From IMG/VR virus record IMGVR_UViG_3300033141_002936, positions 1 through 49,113 of that record: 49,113 nucleotides of DNA; one strand, given 5' to 3'. This document shows, in pieces, positions 36,423-44,062 of this stretch (its first letter is position 1; every line of letters begins with the position of its first letter). The position numbers were made by a program, and so were the translations under genes. The DNA comes from a virus. The notes beneath the pieces were generated by a model that was not told the origin of the DNA, did no database searches, and saw nothing but the letters and a program-made list of their open reading frames with translations.

Positions 36423-37931
36423 TTAATGTTTTCTTGTTAATCTTCCAGCAGACTGTTTAACATATTCTGCCGTATCTACAGTATCGATTAAAACCGTATC
36501 ACCGTTAAAATTCTCAATAAAATATAATATATTTTGCCTAAGCTCTCCAAGAGGATACAAAAACAAATCATTGAAATCGCTCTTACTAGTTAAATACGTA
36601 GCTGTACTCGTTGTATCTCCATTAGAATTATACCATTTTTTGAAATATGTATTATATATACCAGTATTCATAATACCGTTCCCAGTTAAACTTCGTATAG
36701 ATACTGAATCAATTCTTACTGAATGTGCATCATACCCAGCAATATGTACTGCGGATATAGTATCTTTTCCAGAAACATTATACTCTACATATAATTTCGG
36801 AGGATTAGCACCATCATCAGGGTCAAAATATATTTGGTCATCTGAAGTATTATTTATATATTGCAAATGAAACCCATAATCGTTCCAAACACTATCAATC
36901 CCACGTATTTTTTGATATAAATCAGTAATGTCTAATGAATCCCATGTACCTGCAGTAAATTGAGAATAAGAGAAAAATAACGTATCGTATCCATGAATAT
37001 CACTTGCAGTATCTAAAGCTCCGGGAGTTGTCCATGCAACTGAATGAGTAGCCGAATCATAGTTTGCTGCATCTGGCGAATTAGACCCAGTTCCTTCTTC
37101 CCAGTATCTCCGAAGTAAACTAATTCTAATTCCACCATCATCAGCAGTTTTATTGTTGCAATACAATCGTAGTTCCGCTTTTGTTATTTTATAATTATAC
37201 AATATAGAATCAGTTGGAAATTCTAAAAGCGCTATTTTTTTTAAACCACCAACTTGATTTTTTATTGAAAGACTAGGACCATATGCTCCCCAGTTATTAC
37301 TAGGAGAGCTACTCTGAATATAAGTACCCTTTATGGCACTACCTTCATCATGTAATACAGATGGGTCAATCTCTATCGGATACTTATAGCCATCCGTAGT
37401 TATGCGAATAATAAGAGTATCATTAATAATATTAATATCTAAAGGTACATATTCTATATTATTATCAGTAGCAATAATATTAGTATAGAAAACACCATCA
37501 TAATCTATATGATTGCCGTTAAGAGTATAATCTAAATTCGTATTGATTAAATATTTATATTCAGTTGGAGCTTTATCGTTCTTTAGCGTAATAATTTCTT
37601 TGAACCCATTATTCTTAATACTTATTTTATTTTCAGTGTTTCCCCATAATGTAGTTTTCAATAATCTATCATTAATAGTTTTCCCCGCAAAGTTTATATT
37701 CAATGCTTGATATTCAACATAATTATTATTAAGAACCGCTTTACATCTGCTCCCATCTTCAAAAATTTCAGTATTGACTAAATTGTTAATCGTTTTATAT
37801 AGTTTATTCTTTTCAATATATATCATTTTATCAGATACATTTTTAGACAGTTCCAACACTTTTTGAGAATATCCTATTGAAACACAACAAACCAAACATA
37901 CCAAACTTATTATAAACTTTTTAGTGTACAT
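36423..37931 (-). CDS. Secreted DNRLRE-domain protein in the head-tail region
   Basis: This 502-aa protein begins with a clear Sec signal peptide (KKFIISLVCLVCCVSIGYSQ, cleavage likely after YSQ). Residues 200-390 are a DNRLRE domain. It starts TYIQSSSPSNNWGAYGPSLS and continues KKIALLEFPTD, ITKAELRLYCNNKTADDGGI, LLRRYWEEGTGSN, FHLQYINNTSDD and PPKLYVEYN. DNRLRE domains are secreted carbohydrate-binding or adhesive beta-sandwiches. The N-terminal 200 residues are beta-rich without a name. A signal peptide within the structural block of a phage is unusual and is discussed in the findings. Confidence 0.65.
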   Translation of the reverse strand: MYTKKFIISLVCLVCCVSIGYSQKVLELSKNVSDKMIYIEKNKLYKTINNLVNTEIFEDGSRCKAVLNNNYVEYQALNINFAGKTINDRLLKTTLWGNTENKISIKNNGFKEIITLKNDKAPTEYKYLINTNLDYTLNGNHIDYDGVFYTNIIATDNNIEYVPLDINIINDTLIIRITTDGYKYPIEIDPSVLHDEGSAIKGTYIQSSSPSNNWGAYGPSLSIKNQVGGLKKIALLEFPTDSILYNYKITKAELRLYCNNKTADDGGIRISLLRRYWEEGTGSNSPDAANYDSATHSVAWTTPGALDTASDIHGYDTLFFSYSQFTAGTWDSLDITDLYQKIRGIDSVWNDYGFHLQYINNTSDDQIYFDPDDGANPPKLYVEYNVSGKDTISAVHIAGYDAHSVRIDSVSIRSLTGNGIMNTGIYNTYFKKWYNSNGDTTSTATYLTSKSDFNDLFLYPLGELRQNILYFIENFNGDTVLIDTVDTAEYVKQSAGRLTRKH

Positions 37932-39333
37932 AATATTTAGTTCTCCTTAGATATGTGGCATAATCACCATTAATATAAATTTCAAATCTCAATAGCAATA
38001 AATCTCCTTGAATTAATCCCGTTAAATTATTCAGGTTAATAGTATACCATACATTACCACTTGAAGCATAATTGAAATCTGAATTATCAAGTTTTGTCGT
38101 ATCACCTGTTTCTATATTGACTTCATAAACAGTGAATTTTATATTTGCTTTTGTGGAATCTGCTATATTATCGGTTGCCTGAAATACAATAGAATCGGAA
38201 TTCGTAACAGACGTTAATACCTGATACTCCCAAAAGAAATTGCCTCTTTGCGGCGTACCCGTATATCCATTTGACGGCGTGATTATTAGTTCTCTAAGAT
38301 TGTTCCAGCTAATATCAAAATGGTCATTTGTCCCAATTGTTAAACCTGTATCAAGTTTTAAATCATAATATGGAACAACTAACGGAGATACTACCGAACC
38401 CGAACCTCCGCCTCCGCCATTTCCTACACTCATAAGATTGTACCAGTTAGAGTTATATCTTATCCACAATGAATCAGTTTCATTGTCAAGAATTATCGCC
38501 CCATAATCTGTAGGCGGGTCTATAAGTTCAGATTTCTTTGCAATTTTCCTAATATAGTAAGCCGAATCAGTACTAATTATATTATTTGTTACAATTCGAT
38601 TACCCGTTGAGTCCCCTTGTGTGGTTATATTTTCTAACGTTAGAAGATTATTATCAACCGATAATGAACTATCCGCTTTATTTGCAACTCCACTCGAATC
38701 AGAATAAATCGCATTATCAACTTTAACTGATTTTATGAATGCAAACAAACCATCAACATCAGATGTATCTATTAGTGTTCTCACTGAATCCAATATAGAC
38801 GTATTATGAGTATTAGAAAATTGAAATACGTCTCCAGTGAAATTAGCTGAATAAATCGTATCTGCACCGTAAATAGTATCTATATCGAATTTTGCTGCTT
38901 TTAAATCCAGAAAGTAAAACTGTGAATCAACCGTATCCTTAACATTGTATCTTAAATAATCCGAATAATAGTATCCTCCAAGACTATCAAGACTAGTGTT
39001 GTTGCCAGTTTCAATTAAATTTTTCCACCCACTTGAAGATTTATAATATAGGTTATTGTTATACCTAATTATTGTACCTGTTCCAAGTTTTGAACCTAAC
39101 CCAGTAGTATCACCTATATTCGTAATAAACCTAAGAAGAGAATCTGCCGTAAAGTACCCGTTTACCATTATTGAATCTTTACCGTCCGCATGCCCCAATA
39201 CAATCGTCCATGAACTATCAATACGAAACGCAATTAGAGAATCAATACCTACACGGTTAATATACGTTCGAGGATTTTGTCCGTATATATTATTCAGAAA
39301 CACAAACATTAATATAAGAAATGTTTTCTTCAT
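37921..39333 (-). CDS. Secreted beta-rich protein of the head-tail region
   Basis: The 470-aa protein opens with a signal peptide (KKTFLILMFVFLNNIYGQNP). The rest is strand-rich with repeats of serine, threonine and aspartate (YSDSSGVANKADSSLSVDNN, GNGGGGGSGSVVSPLVVPYY). It also contains YGAIILDNETDSLWIRYNSN, a motif shared with phage tail fibre-like and Bacteroidota surface proteins. Its last 100 residues look like a beta-sandwich. It overlaps the DNRLRE protein start by 11 nt. It could be a fibre or a surface adhesin-like phage protein. Confidence 0.5.
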   Translation of the reverse strand: MKKTFLILMFVFLNNIYGQNPRTYINRVGIDSLIAFRIDSSWTIVLGHADGKDSIMVNGYFTADSLLRFITNIGDTTGLGSKLGTGTIIRYNNNLYYKSSSGWKNLIETGNNTSLDSLGGYYYSDYLRYNVKDTVDSQFYFLDLKAAKFDIDTIYGADTIYSANFTGDVFQFSNTHNTSILDSVRTLIDTSDVDGLFAFIKSVKVDNAIYSDSSGVANKADSSLSVDNNLLTLENITTQGDSTGNRIVTNNIISTDSAYYIRKIAKKSELIDPPTDYGAIILDNETDSLWIRYNSNWYNLMSVGNGGGGGSGSVVSPLVVPYYDLKLDTGLTIGTNDHFDISWNNLRELIITPSNGYTGTPQRGNFFWEYQVLTSVTNSDSIVFQATDNIADSTKANIKFTVYEVNIETGDTTKLDNSDFNYASSGNVWYTINLNNLTGLIQGDLLLLRFEIYINGDYATYLRRTKYYVH

Positions 39334-39351
39334 TATTGATTCTCCCGTTAT

Positions 39352-39651
39352 CTATTCGCTACTATTTGTACCAGCCACGATTTCAAATTCAGCTGTCCCT
39401 GAATCCGTTTTATAATATATCGTCGTCACAAACAATTTATCGAACGGTTCAAAATGGTAAACAGGAATCGTGAAATACGTCGAACCACCATCAAAACTTA
39501 TTTTCAGTTCCGTATTATTGCTTTTATTGAATACTTTCAACCATGATGTTTCTGACTGAAACGTATAACTTTGTGCGGTCGTCGTAGCTGTATCGTTAAG
39601 GTGTTCACCTTCACCACGATTTAAAACTGTATTCCAACTTCTATCACTCAT
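39352..39651 (-). CDS. Small beta-domain protein, paralogue of the connector N-terminus
   Basis: The 99-aa protein is a single beta domain: HLNDTATTTAQSYTFQSETS, SWLKVFNKSNNTELKISFDG and TDSGTAEFEIVAGTNS. The same order is found at residues 10-92 of the gene at 35484-36410. Its position close to the major capsid protein suggests a decoration or stabilising role. It starts one base before the stop of the neighbour. Confidence 0.55.
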   Translation of the reverse strand: MSDRSWNTVLNRGEGEHLNDTATTTAQSYTFQSETSWLKVFNKSNNTELKISFDGGSTYFTIPVYHFEPFDKLFVTTIYYKTDSGTAEFEIVAGTNSSE

Positions 39652-39842
39652 TATTTTGTCTCATAGTTATATCGTGATAACATTTTATTAGAATAATAAT
39701 CCATCTGTTTTGTTTTTATTATCTCTACAAATTCAGGGAACTGAGTAGCCAGTATTTCCCCAAAAGTATTACTGACTACTCTTGTTTCCCCAACTTTATA
39801 TCCTAATCCATCAATATTTTTAATTATTTTCAGATATACCAT
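39651..39842 (-). CDS. Small hypothetical protein of the head region, 63 aa
   Basis: The protein reads VYLKIIKNIDGLGYKVGETR then VVSNTFGEILATQFPEFVEI. Short proteins of this kind, with a 'YKVGETRxV' strand and a helix ending in PEFVE, lie between capsid and connector genes in many phages (similar to DUF7210-like proteins). The function is unknown. Confidence 0.5.
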   Translation of the reverse strand: MVYLKIIKNIDGLGYKVGETRVVSNTFGEILATQFPEFVEIIKTKQMDYYSNKMLSRYNYETK

Positions 39843-39860
39843 TACGCCACTTTTTCATGT

Positions 39861-40790
39861 TTATCTGAACTTAAATATTCGGATTAGGTTCTCTTCAGCT
39901 AATTTGCCGAACTTACTAACTGGTTGTATCGTTATTGCCTCTGCACTCGTTCTAAGCGTTGCTTTCCCGTATGTGCCAGCTATATCACCGGGCATTAATG
40001 GAGTATTCGGCAATACAAGTGTCGTCGTTGTCGTATCCATTTTTCCAATAGTGAACGTTCCAAACAGTTTTATTTTACCATAGTTTTCGTCTGCTATATT
40101 CTCAAGAGCAATACCAATATTATACGAATTATCATTACCCGCAGGTGATTCACGGATTCCCCACATACAGTAGGCATCAACTTGAATCATTAAACTATCG
40201 TTCGCTGTGCCCGGAGTCGTATATGCACATGAATCACAACTAATAGAAGTTATTTCTGTGAACGGCATATACAAATGATGGAATTGAGTAGTATCCTCAC
40301 TATTAAAAAGCGTACAAACTTCAGTGATAGTACTACCGAAATAATCTTTTCCAGTGATTGTAACAAACCCTGTATCCGAAGGAACTTTCTGTTTCCAAGT
40401 ACCACCCGGATTATCTGTTAAATCTACAGTAAGCAAAAACAATCCTTCTTCACTTGAAAGGTCATTCTCGAATCCACTCGTAATTGTAGTATCTCCTGCA
40501 GCACCAACTCGAAAACTATCAACAATTATAGAAACAGTATCCAGCATCACTAAATCACCTTCCTTAATCGTCGCTCCAGATTTGTTTACCATCATGAACT
40601 CCGTACCACCAATAGCAAACTGCTGGTTCGCTGTACCGCTAATATTGTTCTGGAATCCTATTGAATCATTCAAGAAGTATTCCTGCATGAACCACGTCCA
40701 ATCAAATACCGTATGATACTGAGACTGCCCAAACCCAATAGACGCAAAAACGAAAACAAACAAAACCGTAAATAATGTTATTCTTTTCAT
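39861..40790 (-). CDS. Secreted protein next to the major capsid gene, decoration-like
   Basis: The 309-aa protein has a clear Sec signal peptide (RITLFTVLFVFVFASIGFGQ, cleavage after GFGQ). After it, IGGTEFMMVNKSGATIKEGD and LVMLDTVSIIVDSFRV recall the 'V-N-xSGxTIxxGxLV' opening of phage head decoration and head-fibre proteins, and the later strands (GKATLRTSAEAITIQPVSKF) fit too. It lies directly after the capsid gene, where decoration proteins are usual. The signal peptide does not fit a normal decoration protein; see the findings. Confidence 0.5.
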   Translation of the reverse strand: MKRITLFTVLFVFVFASIGFGQSQYHTVFDWTWFMQEYFLNDSIGFQNNISGTANQQFAIGGTEFMMVNKSGATIKEGDLVMLDTVSIIVDSFRVGAAGDTTITSGFENDLSSEEGLFLLTVDLTDNPGGTWKQKVPSDTGFVTITGKDYFGSTITEVCTLFNSEDTTQFHHLYMPFTEITSISCDSCAYTTPGTANDSLMIQVDAYCMWGIRESPAGNDNSYNIGIALENIADENYGKIKLFGTFTIGKMDTTTTTLVLPNTPLMPGDIAGTYGKATLRTSAEAITIQPVSKFGKLAEENLIRIFKFR

Positions 40791-40805
40791 ATCATTACCT
40801 CCTTT

Positions 40806-42350
40806 TTATGCGTCTTTTGGTCTGGTTATATCATAGCTGTAATGAAACCCATAAGGATTCGTTGAATCAGCATACGGATACTGACAGTCCGCTCGCATCG
40901 TCGAAACAGCATGATATGCGTCAATATCGATTTTCTTCTCCCAGTCGAACGTCATTTCTCGTTTTATAGCAATCTGCACACCATCTTTGTATACAAGTGC
41001 AAATCCTGTTTTCGTATTATTAGCTGCCGTAGAACTTACTTTGCCATCAGAATGATGCAACGGAAGTCCAGATGATATAATTACGGGAACATTAAATATC
41101 GCCCCAAGCATACCTGTTATCTGAGTTGCCAAATTCCCCATCTTGTCAACCGTCACATAACTACTATCGGTTACAGCTCCCCAGAAAGCACTATGGTTGA
41201 ATACCCAAATTAAATCATTCATAGGATTCTTAGCATAATTACCTAACGAATCAAGAGCTACCCCACAATTAGAATTAACGCTTATTGTACTTGAAACATC
41301 GTTATAATAAGTAGTGCTGCCACTCCCTAAACATAACGTACAAATACCATTCCACGCTAACCAATAGTTGGCTTGCCCTGCTGTCGTTGTTGGCGAACTA
41401 CCGTTATAATTCATATTCGTTGTTCCGGTAGTAGTATCACCAAACATTACGATTCGTTCTAGCGCATCAGCAATAACTTTCTTGAATTTCGTTTTGATTA
41501 ACGGTAACCCCGCAATCATAGCATCCTCATCGAAATCCGAATCCCAGAATGACCGTAACCCAAGTTTCTTCCATGTGAACGTTCTGTTTTCAGTACCAAT
41601 ATTAGAATCTTTAATTTTCGTTGCACTATCAGACGGCGACCCTAAATCACCAATATTCTCACCAATAAGATATAATGTCGGTGAACTTGTAATTAAAGGC
41701 ATTTTCAGCGTCCCTTTACCACGATACAAAATAATAGGTAAATTCGATAAGAGTGCATTCTCAAGTTTCACTTCATCAAATATTTTTGTTAATCCAACAT
41801 CAAGAATTAACTCAGATCCAACATTCGTATCGTTTTCTAACGCTCTCCTAATAGGTGAAACTGTCCGTACTCCGAAAACTTTCTGATAATACTTATCAGA
41901 TAATCTACTAAGAGCACGTCTCATCGGAGCAACATTCATTTTACCATCACCAGTATACGGTGATATTTTCGCGCCAAATACAGCAGTAAGAAACAAATCC
42001 ATAGATTTATCAACTATGTCTCTTTCAAGCCCAACATCATTAAGATAACTTCCAGGATTCTCAACTTGAATTTCAGATTTACGTTCACCAAGCTTTTTCT
42101 CAACTTCAGCAATATGCTCATCTACAATACCACGTACCTTTTTTACGAATTCGTTTCGTTCCGTAACTTCATTCGCAAGAGCAGCCATCTTTTTCTCAAA
42201 CGTATCTGGCGTTTTAACTTCAATCTTATCTTTCACTTCACCTGAAGATTCATCAGGAAACAAAGCAGACGCAAGCTTTTCTGCATTTTCAGTAGTATTA
42301 CCTTGCTCTACGAAATAATCGCGAGCCTCTTTTTTGTTTTTGAAATCCAT
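40806..42350 (-). CDS. Major capsid protein, HK97 fold
   Basis: The 514-aa protein has an N-terminal delta-like coiled-coil (about residues 1-110: KKMAALANEVTERNEFVKKV and EVEKKLGERKSEIQ), which the prohead protease would remove. The body has the HK97-fold signatures: NAPMRRAL-type helix, then LILDVGLTKIFDEVKLENAL, IGENIGDLGSPSDSATKIKD and FTWKKLGLRSFWDSDFDEDA. The last part, ALVYKDGVQIAIKREMTFDW and EKKIDIDAYHAVSTMRADCQ, is the conserved P-domain end. It follows the protease gene after a 118-bp leader. An exact fold needs structure comparison. Confidence 0.85.
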   Translation of the reverse strand: MDFKNKKEARDYFVEQGNTTENAEKLASALFPDESSGEVKDKIEVKTPDTFEKKMAALANEVTERNEFVKKVRGIVDEHIAEVEKKLGERKSEIQVENPGSYLNDVGLERDIVDKSMDLFLTAVFGAKISPYTGDGKMNVAPMRRALSRLSDKYYQKVFGVRTVSPIRRALENDTNVGSELILDVGLTKIFDEVKLENALLSNLPIILYRGKGTLKMPLITSSPTLYLIGENIGDLGSPSDSATKIKDSNIGTENRTFTWKKLGLRSFWDSDFDEDAMIAGLPLIKTKFKKVIADALERIVMFGDTTTGTTNMNYNGSSPTTTAGQANYWLAWNGICTLCLGSGSTTYYNDVSSTISVNSNCGVALDSLGNYAKNPMNDLIWVFNHSAFWGAVTDSSYVTVDKMGNLATQITGMLGAIFNVPVIISSGLPLHHSDGKVSSTAANNTKTGFALVYKDGVQIAIKREMTFDWEKKIDIDAYHAVSTMRADCQYPYADSTNPYGFHYSYDITRPKDA

Positions 42351-42468
42351 CGTTCAACCTCTTTTGTTTTAGTTTTTAATAATATTCACAATTCAGAAAC
42401 GTTTCCAAAACGTTTCCAAGTTTAAAGTTTATGGCACGTCTGAAGACCTCCTTCAGCCCTAAAAATTT
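42351..42468 (-). promoter_or_regulatory. Leader between protease and capsid genes
   Basis: This 118-bp gap is unusual in an otherwise tightly packed late block. The minus strand has CTGAAG-GAGGT-CTTCAG, a hairpin with the SD-like GGAGG near its loop, and two copies of TTGGAAACGTT. It may set capsid protein expression or hold a late promoter, but no standard promoter is clear. Confidence 0.4.
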
Positions 42469-43806
42469 TTATATCCCTAAATCTTTAAACGATTCCAAAA
42501 CTTCATTCAATTCATTTAATTTGTTAAACTCATCACCGAAAACTTCATCTATAATATCAGATTCTTTGTTATTACGTGCATAATCCTCACTATTCTTTTC
42601 CTCGTTCTTTTCCTCAATTCGGGCAATTAACCCTTTAAGAGTTTCGTGTGCTTTGTTTATAGATTCAGTTACTTCTTTTAATTGTTTTAAATTTGCAGAG
42701 CTTATTTCTTTTCCGATTCTTGTTTCAATCGTTTCTTCATAACATTCATAATAAAAATTCGCTAACTGCAAATATTTCACAAAAGTATCTACACCACTAT
42801 AATCATCTAATTCGTCTTTCATGTCAGATTTTGAATCATCATTATCATTATCAATTTGATTATCATCAATCCAACCACGCTCATTTTTGATTTTAATAAG
42901 AGTATCCTCAAGTTCATTAACCCATTCCCGTTCAATATATTTTAAATCTGAATTATTCATAAACTCCTGAATATCTTGAATCGATATTCTTGTTGTACTT
43001 GACTCATCAGTTTCCTTTGAATGGCAACTATCACCAATACATTTCTGAATATCATCTAATATTTTACGTTCAAGAATCACAGCATCAGGATTCGATGGAA
43101 TAGGTACAACCGATAATTCAACTAACTCAGATTCCATTATAATTGTTGGTTCATTTTCGTTTTCTGCTCCTTCAGGGCGTTTCATTTTCTTAGGAATAAA
43201 CCCTATGCTTACAGTATTTAATATTCCATCGTTTATTTTTCTATCGACTTCACGAGCAAACGGGTCTTTCATGTCAAGCTGAATATCTACATCAAGGTAA
43301 TCGTTAGTTTGTTCTATAGTATCAAGCAAAATTTTTCCTATAGGTAATTTTGCTTCCGTTAAAAATCCGCCAGATGTATGAGCCCACAACACTGGAGCGT
43401 TTTTAGTGCGTTTCATAGTTTCTAAGCTCACGCCAATCGGCTCAATAATAGTGTTATGTCTGTCAATAACTCTTGACGTAGCCCTGACACGATGCCTTCC
43501 CTCTGTTTTGTTTTCATGAATTCGCTCAGAAATGTAAAATTTTTCATTTATATTCATAATTTTCTCCTTTTGAGCTGCTTCAAATTTTCCTTCATGATTT
43601 TTACAGTGTGCTTTCGCTTCAGATTCACTCCATATTTCTTTATTGTATCTGTATGCTTGCTCTTTGAATGAACCAGAACCTTTATCAGCACAAAATATTA
43701 CCGAATACTCCTTACCATCATGTTTACGTTTTTCACGACGATAAGAATCAGGTTTGCAAGTATTCGGTTCTTCTAACCTGCACGCATGTTCATTAGGATA
43801 CGGCAT
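42469..43806 (-). CDS. Prohead protease with N-terminal extension and scaffold-like C-terminus
   Basis: Three parts are visible in 445 aa. Residues 1-83 are an extension (PYPNEHACRLEEPNTCKPDS, WSESEAKAHCKNHEGKFEAA). Residues 84-265 are the U35-type prohead protease: HENKTEGRHRVRATSRVIDR, with the catalytic histidine in APVLWAHTSGGFL and the serine in ILNTVSIGFIPKK. Residues 270-445 are acidic and coiled, as in a scaffold. A second start at 43557 (MNINEKF) has CAAAAGGAGAAAATT before it. The protein may thus be made with and without the extension. The fused scaffold explains the absence of a scaffold gene. Confidence 0.8.
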   Translation of the reverse strand: MPYPNEHACRLEEPNTCKPDSYRREKRKHDGKEYSVIFCADKGSGSFKEQAYRYNKEIWSESEAKAHCKNHEGKFEAAQKEKIMNINEKFYISERIHENKTEGRHRVRATSRVIDRHNTIIEPIGVSLETMKRTKNAPVLWAHTSGGFLTEAKLPIGKILLDTIEQTNDYLDVDIQLDMKDPFAREVDRKINDGILNTVSIGFIPKKMKRPEGAENENEPTIIMESELVELSVVPIPSNPDAVILERKILDDIQKCIGDSCHSKETDESSTTRISIQDIQEFMNNSDLKYIEREWVNELEDTLIKIKNERGWIDDNQIDNDNDDSKSDMKDELDDYSGVDTFVKYLQLANFYYECYEETIETRIGKEISSANLKQLKEVTESINKAHETLKGLIARIEEKNEEKNSEDYARNNKESDIIDEVFGDEFNKLNELNEVLESFKDLGI

Positions 43807-43843
43807 AATTATTCACCTATTAGTTACGTTACATAAATTATTT

Positions 43844-44059
43844 CTACTTCCAATAAAACAAATATACCCACCCACCAATATAAATAATTTCATTATAATC
43901 CTCACCAATACTCTTTAGAAATTTCTGTAATCGTTCATATTCCTTGTTCTCAAGCCCATCAATCGAACATTTGAATCTTTCAGACGCTAAATATTTCTTT
44001 TTCTGTTTTTTGTCTTTTTTCTCATCAGTATCAATTAAGATTTTCTTTTCGTTTACCAT
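43844..44059 (-). CDS. Small hypothetical protein, 71 aa
   Basis: A lysine-rich N-terminus (TDEKKDKKQKKKYLASERFK) is followed by a short mixed domain ending IIYIGGWVYLFYWK. SD GGAGGAATAAACA lies before the ATG. It could be a small head accessory protein, but no family is recognised. Confidence 0.5.
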   Translation of the reverse strand: MVNEKKILIDTDEKKDKKQKKKYLASERFKCSIDGLENKEYERLQKFLKSIGEDYNEIIYIGGWVYLFYWK

Positions 44060-44062
44060 TGT

